Shown here one piece after another: positions 56,628-64,000 of a stretch of 64,000 nt of DNA. The notes beneath the pieces are model-generated. The model was not told where the DNA came from. It worked only from the letters and a program-made list of their open reading frames with translations, and did not search any database. The number at the start of each line of letters is the position of its first letter. Position 1 is the stretch's first letter. Source of the DNA: Rhodococcus oxybenzonivorans (GTDB lineage: Bacteria; Actinomycetota; Actinomycetes; Mycobacteriales; Mycobacteriaceae); the NCBI RefSeq assembly GCF_003130705.1, contig NZ_CP021354.1, positions 1 through 64,000 of the forward strand, in the 5' to 3' direction. The translations under genes and the position numbers were made by a program.

Positions 56628-57650
56628 TCAGGCCAGGGCCGCGGCCAGTTTCATCGTCCGATCGCGGACCGGACGCAGATGCCTGGTCATCGCGATCGAC
56701 GCCATGGCACGTGATCCGAGAACCAGTCGCTGCGTCACCCGACGGCGTGCGCGGTCATACTGTCGCAGCGACTCGCGAATATCGTTCTGCGAGGCCAGGA
56801 ATCGTCCGAGCGTGACCGCGTCGACGAGGGCCTCGCATGCGCCACGTCCGAGATTGGGGGCCATCGCGTGGGCGGCGTCGCCGATCAGCGCCGTGTGGCC
56901 CGACACATACGAGGGCAGGGCGGGTGACTCGTAGAGGTCGTGATGAAGCAGGGCGTCGGGGGTGATCGCATCGAGGACGGCCCGGACGTCGGCGTGCCAG
57001 CCCCCGAACCGCCACCGCAGGTAGTCGAGTCCGTCCTCGGATCCGGGGTCGGTGCGGACGCACGCGAACCAGTTGACGAGGTTGCCCTCGCGCGGTGTGA
57101 TTCCGAAAAGCGCTCCGGCGTCCCAGGTTTCGCTCACCGTGTCGCGCCGTCCGGGCACCCATCCCCGCCACGCGGTGGCGCCCGTGTAGACGGGCTCGAA
57201 TCCGTCGCCGAACAAGCGACGCCGGGTGGCGCTGCGTAGGCCGTCCGCGCCGATCACGACGTCGTAGTCGGAGAGGGCGTCCGCGGGAGGGGCCGGGGTG
57301 CCGAACGAGACCATCCCCTCGGGCAACGATGTGGCGAGCTCGGCAAGGAGGGCAGGCCGCGACAGCAGGTAGGCGGTGCGCGCGGAGCTGTCGACGGTGC
57401 CGATGACGGACCCGTCCGGTCGCAGGAACGACCCTCGATGCTGCGGAGATCCGAGAGCGCGGACCCGGTCGCCGAGTCCGATCGTGTCGAGCGCGTCGAC
57501 GGCCTGGGGCCACATGCCGAGGGCGGTACCCGACGTCGGAAGGTCCGCGGAGCGCTCGAAGACCTCGACGTGCCAGCCGGCGCGGAACAGGAAACGGGCG
57601 ATGGCGAGGCCGCCGATGCCGCCGCCGAGGACTGCTGCCGAGTGCGTCAT
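56628..57650 (-). CDS. FAD-dependent monooxygenase (PHBH family)
   Basis: This 340-residue flavoprotein hydroxylase has the FAD motif VLGGGIGGLAIARFLFRAGWHVEVFER (residues 8-34), the middle DYDVVIGADGLRSATRR (DG motif) and GHTALIGDAAHAMAPNLGRGACEALVDAV (GD motif). Such enzymes hydroxylate small aromatic or polyketide-like compounds with NAD(P)H. It is divergent from a TetR regulator, with two palindromes between them, so it is probably the regulator's target. The substrate is unknown. Confidence 0.9.
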   Translation of the reverse strand: MTHSAAVLGGGIGGLAIARFLFRAGWHVEVFERSADLPTSGTALGMWPQAVDALDTIGLGDRVRALGSPQHRGSFLRPDGSVIGTVDSSARTAYLLSRPALLAELATSLPEGMVSFGTPAPPADALSDYDVVIGADGLRSATRRRLFGDGFEPVYTGATAWRGWVPGRRDTVSETWDAGALFGITPREGNLVNWFACVRTDPGSEDGLDYLRWRFGGWHADVRAVLDAITPDALLHHDLYESPALPSYVSGHTALIGDAAHAMAPNLGRGACEALVDAVTLGRFLASQNDIRESLRQYDRARRRVTQRLVLGSRAMASIAMTRHLRPVRDRTMKLAAALA

Positions 57651-57662
57651 GGCCTCAACGCT

Positions 57663-57697
57663 ACTACGCCTGTAGTGGGAATTACTACGGCTGTAGT
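57663..57697. promoter_or_regulatory. Twin TetR operators
   Basis: Two palindromes of the form ACTAC-N4-GTAGT lie at 57663-57676 and 57684-57697, 21 bases centre to centre (two helical turns). They fill the 56-base gap between the divergent monooxygenase and tetR genes, so one regulator could control both. Confidence 0.75.
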
Positions 57698-57706
57698 GTG
57701 GAGTGC

Positions 57707-58255
57707 ATGACAGGGAGGCGAGAACAGCTGCTCGACGCAGCTATCGACGTGCTCGGCCGGAAGGGGGCGCGCGCCCTCACTCATCGAGCGGTCGACGAAT
57801 CGGCGGGGATGCCGCAGGGCTCCACCTCCAACTACTTCCGCACCCGCGGCGCCCTCCTCGAGGGAATGGTCACCCGTCTCGCGGCACGTGACGTAGACGA
57901 CTGGGAGAAATTTGCGGACCTCCGGCCGGACGGGATGGAGGCGCTGGTGGAGGCCCTGGCCGCGTTCACCCGGTACGCTGCGGGACCCGACCGGATCCGC
58001 TCGAGCGCCCGCTACGCCCTTTTCATGGAGGCCTCGGCGGTCCCGGCCCTCGGGGAGATCATCGGCTCTGCTCGCGCCGGACTCGTAGAATGGGGCGCGA
58101 GCATGCTGGACCTCGCCGGATCGAGGAATCCAGCAGCCGACGCAGTGGTTGTCACCGACTATCTGGATGGAGTGATCCTGCATCAGCTGACCGTTCCCGA
58201 CCCCGATTTCGACCCGACTCCCGGAATCACAGCAGTACTCGGCGCACTCACTTAA
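57707..58255 (+). CDS. TetR-family transcriptional regulator
   Basis: The 182-residue repressor has an N-terminal helix-turn-helix (REQLLDAAIDVLGRKGARALTHRAVDESAGMPQGSTSNYFRTRGALLEGM) and a variable helical ligand domain. ATG 57707 was chosen over GTG 57698, which lies against the second palindrome. It probably represses the divergent monooxygenase gene and itself; the ligand is likely the monooxygenase substrate or a related compound. Confidence 0.9.
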   Translation: MTGRREQLLDAAIDVLGRKGARALTHRAVDESAGMPQGSTSNYFRTRGALLEGMVTRLAARDVDDWEKFADLRPDGMEALVEALAAFTRYAAGPDRIRSSARYALFMEASAVPALGEIIGSARAGLVEWGASMLDLAGSRNPAADAVVVTDYLDGVILHQLTVPDPDFDPTPGITAVLGALT

Positions 58256-58561
58256 TATGTACTGGACGTTCTCGGCCGAGGTCTGCCCTCGAGAAAAGGC
58301 CTGTTCACGGGATGAATAGGCCAACCTAAGTTGTGTTTCTTCGGGGGGTCTGAATTATCGTTTTCGTTACACGTTGGACCCACGAAAGTCCGACCCGACC
58401 GAAAAGCCACGTCGCCTGGTGCGAGGACCACACCCAGCGTGCTGCAAAGGGCGATAGCCGATCGGTGGTGCCGATCACATCCTGACGGTACTTGCATTGC
58501 AAGGTGATGGCCATCAGCGCTGCTGGTCGTCGGTGCATCTTTTGGCATACGAAGGCTAGGT
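58256..58561 (+). other. Region upstream of gltB
   Basis: These 306 bases are less GC-rich than the coding DNA around 58320-58370 and contain the inverted repeats CTTGCATTGCAAG (58491-58503) and GATCGG/CCGATC (58460-58465, 58471-58476). They probably include the gltB promoter and leader; no clear -35/-10 pair was found, and no gene is seen. Confidence 0.45.
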
Positions 58562-63152
<4,591 letters not shown>

Positions 63153-63160
<8 letters not shown>

Positions 63161-64000
63161 TCCAAGCGGCTTTCTGAAGCACCCGTCACGCGAACTGCCC
63201 GTTCGCCGTCCGGTGCCGTTGCGTCTGCTCGACTGGAACGAGGTGTACGAGGAGTTCCCGAAGGAAAACCTCCGCACCCAGGCGAGCCGGTGCATGGACT
63301 GCGGTATTCCGTTCTGCCACAACGGCTGCCCCCTCGGGAATCTGATTCCCGAGTGGAACGACCTGGTGTACCGGGACCGTTGGCACGACGGCATCGAGCG
63401 GCTGCACGCCACCAACAACTTCCCGGAATTCACCGGGCGGCTGTGCCCCGCACCCTGTGAGGCGTCGTGCGTCCTGGGCATCAACCAGGATCCGGTCACC
63501 ATCAAGCAGGTCGAGGTCGAGATCATCGATCACGCATTCGACGAGGGCTGGGTCACGCCGGTGCATCCCACCCGGTCGACGGGCAAGAGGGTGGCGGTCG
63601 TCGGTTCCGGTCCTGCGGGTCTGGCTGCAGCGCAGCAGCTGACGCGTGCCGGTCACCTGGTCACCGTGTTCGAGCGGGCCGACCGTATCGGCGGTCTCCT
63701 CCGCTACGGCATCCCCGAGTTCAAGATGGAGAAGCGCCACATCGACCGCCGTCTGGATCAGATGGAGGCCGAGGGCACCGTCTTCAAGACGAATGTGAAC
63801 GTGGGCGTCGACATCTCCGCCGACGAGCTGCGCGAGCAGTTCGACGCCGTGGTGCTGGCGGGCGGTGCCACCGCGGCTCGTGACCTGCCGATTCCCGGGC
63901 GCGAACTGGACGGCATCCATCAGGCGATGGAGTACCTGCCCATCGCCAACCGTGTGCAGTTGGGCGACCTCGAAGAGCCCACCATCACCGCCGAGGGCAA
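63153..64000 (+). CDS. gltD: Glutamate synthase small subunit (partial, cut by window end)
   Basis: GltD is the NADPH-dependent flavoprotein that feeds electrons to GltB. The visible 282 residues include the N-terminal 4Fe-4S region ([25 protein letters not shown] and CPAPCEASC) and the first nucleotide-binding motif [17 protein letters not shown] with [19 protein letters not shown]. The usual length is about 480-490 residues, so the last 40% lies beyond the window. GTG 63153 overlaps the gltB stop by 8 bases. Confidence 0.96.

Overview
The window is high-GC actinobacterial DNA that starts exactly at the dnaA start codon, so it is the replication-origin end of a chromosome. Gene content and order (dnaA-dnaN-gnd-recF-DUF721-gyrB-gyrA-DUF3566-tRNA-Ile-tRNA-Ala ... 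cwsA-ppiA-PH protein-crgA-DUF881-pabA-pknB-pknA-pbpA-rodA-pstP-fhaB-fhaA-tRNA-Leu) follow the mycolic-acid actinomycete origin region. The protein character and the inserted genes suggest Rhodococcus, probably near R. jostii/R. opacus. This assignment is by recognition only; no search was run.

Layout. 1-6.2 kb: replication and repair core with an oriC-type intergenic region between dnaA and dnaN. 6.3-9.3 kb: an inserted three-gene metabolic cluster (putative diiron enzyme, its flavin/iron-sulfur reductase, an epoxide-hydrolase-like alpha/beta hydrolase). 9.5-21.1 kb: gyrB and gyrA, separated by a complete conservon (sensor-kinase-like protein, Roadblock/LC7, DUF742, small GTPase) plus an MHYT membrane protein. 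21.2-21.5 kb: tRNA-Ile, a 33-residue DLW-39-like ORF and tRNA-Ala. 21.6-29.0 kb: accessory genes, namely a fused adenylation-carrier-acyltransferase membrane enzyme, an iron(III) ABC importer read leftward, a divergent chorismate-mutase-like gene and a small secreted protein. 29.2-43.2 kb: the conserved cell-growth cluster. cwsA, crgA, the six-gene fhaB-pstP-rodA-pbpA-pknA-pknB operon with stop/start overlaps at most junctions, and fhaA couple peptidoglycan synthesis to Ser/Thr phosphorylation.

43.5-46.9 kb: tRNA-Leu and small accessory genes (DUF6292-like, AraC, VOC, two SRPBCC proteins, an ArsR regulator). 46.9-56.3 kb: a mobile-looking island read leftward. It holds a two-copy noncoding repeat, an AT-richer putative immunity gene, a 1605-residue RHS toxin with a WXG-type N-terminus, its ESX-like partner, an SseB-like protein, a MinD-like ATPase lacking the P-loop lysine, a membrane-anchored protein and a repeat-bearing secreted protein. 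This looks like a type VII secretion effector locus without the secretion machine in the window. 56.6-58.3 kb: a flavin monooxygenase divergent from a TetR regulator, with twin palindromes between them. 58.6-64.0 kb: gltB and the start of gltD (glutamate synthase), the latter cut by the window end.

The most unusual signals are a 12-bp-phased array of CTCGAG palindromes in the origin region, two perfect tandem DnaA boxes about 30 kb from dnaA, the conservon between the gyrase genes, the RHS toxin with an unassigned C-terminal module, and the single-chain adenylation-carrier-acyltransferase protein.
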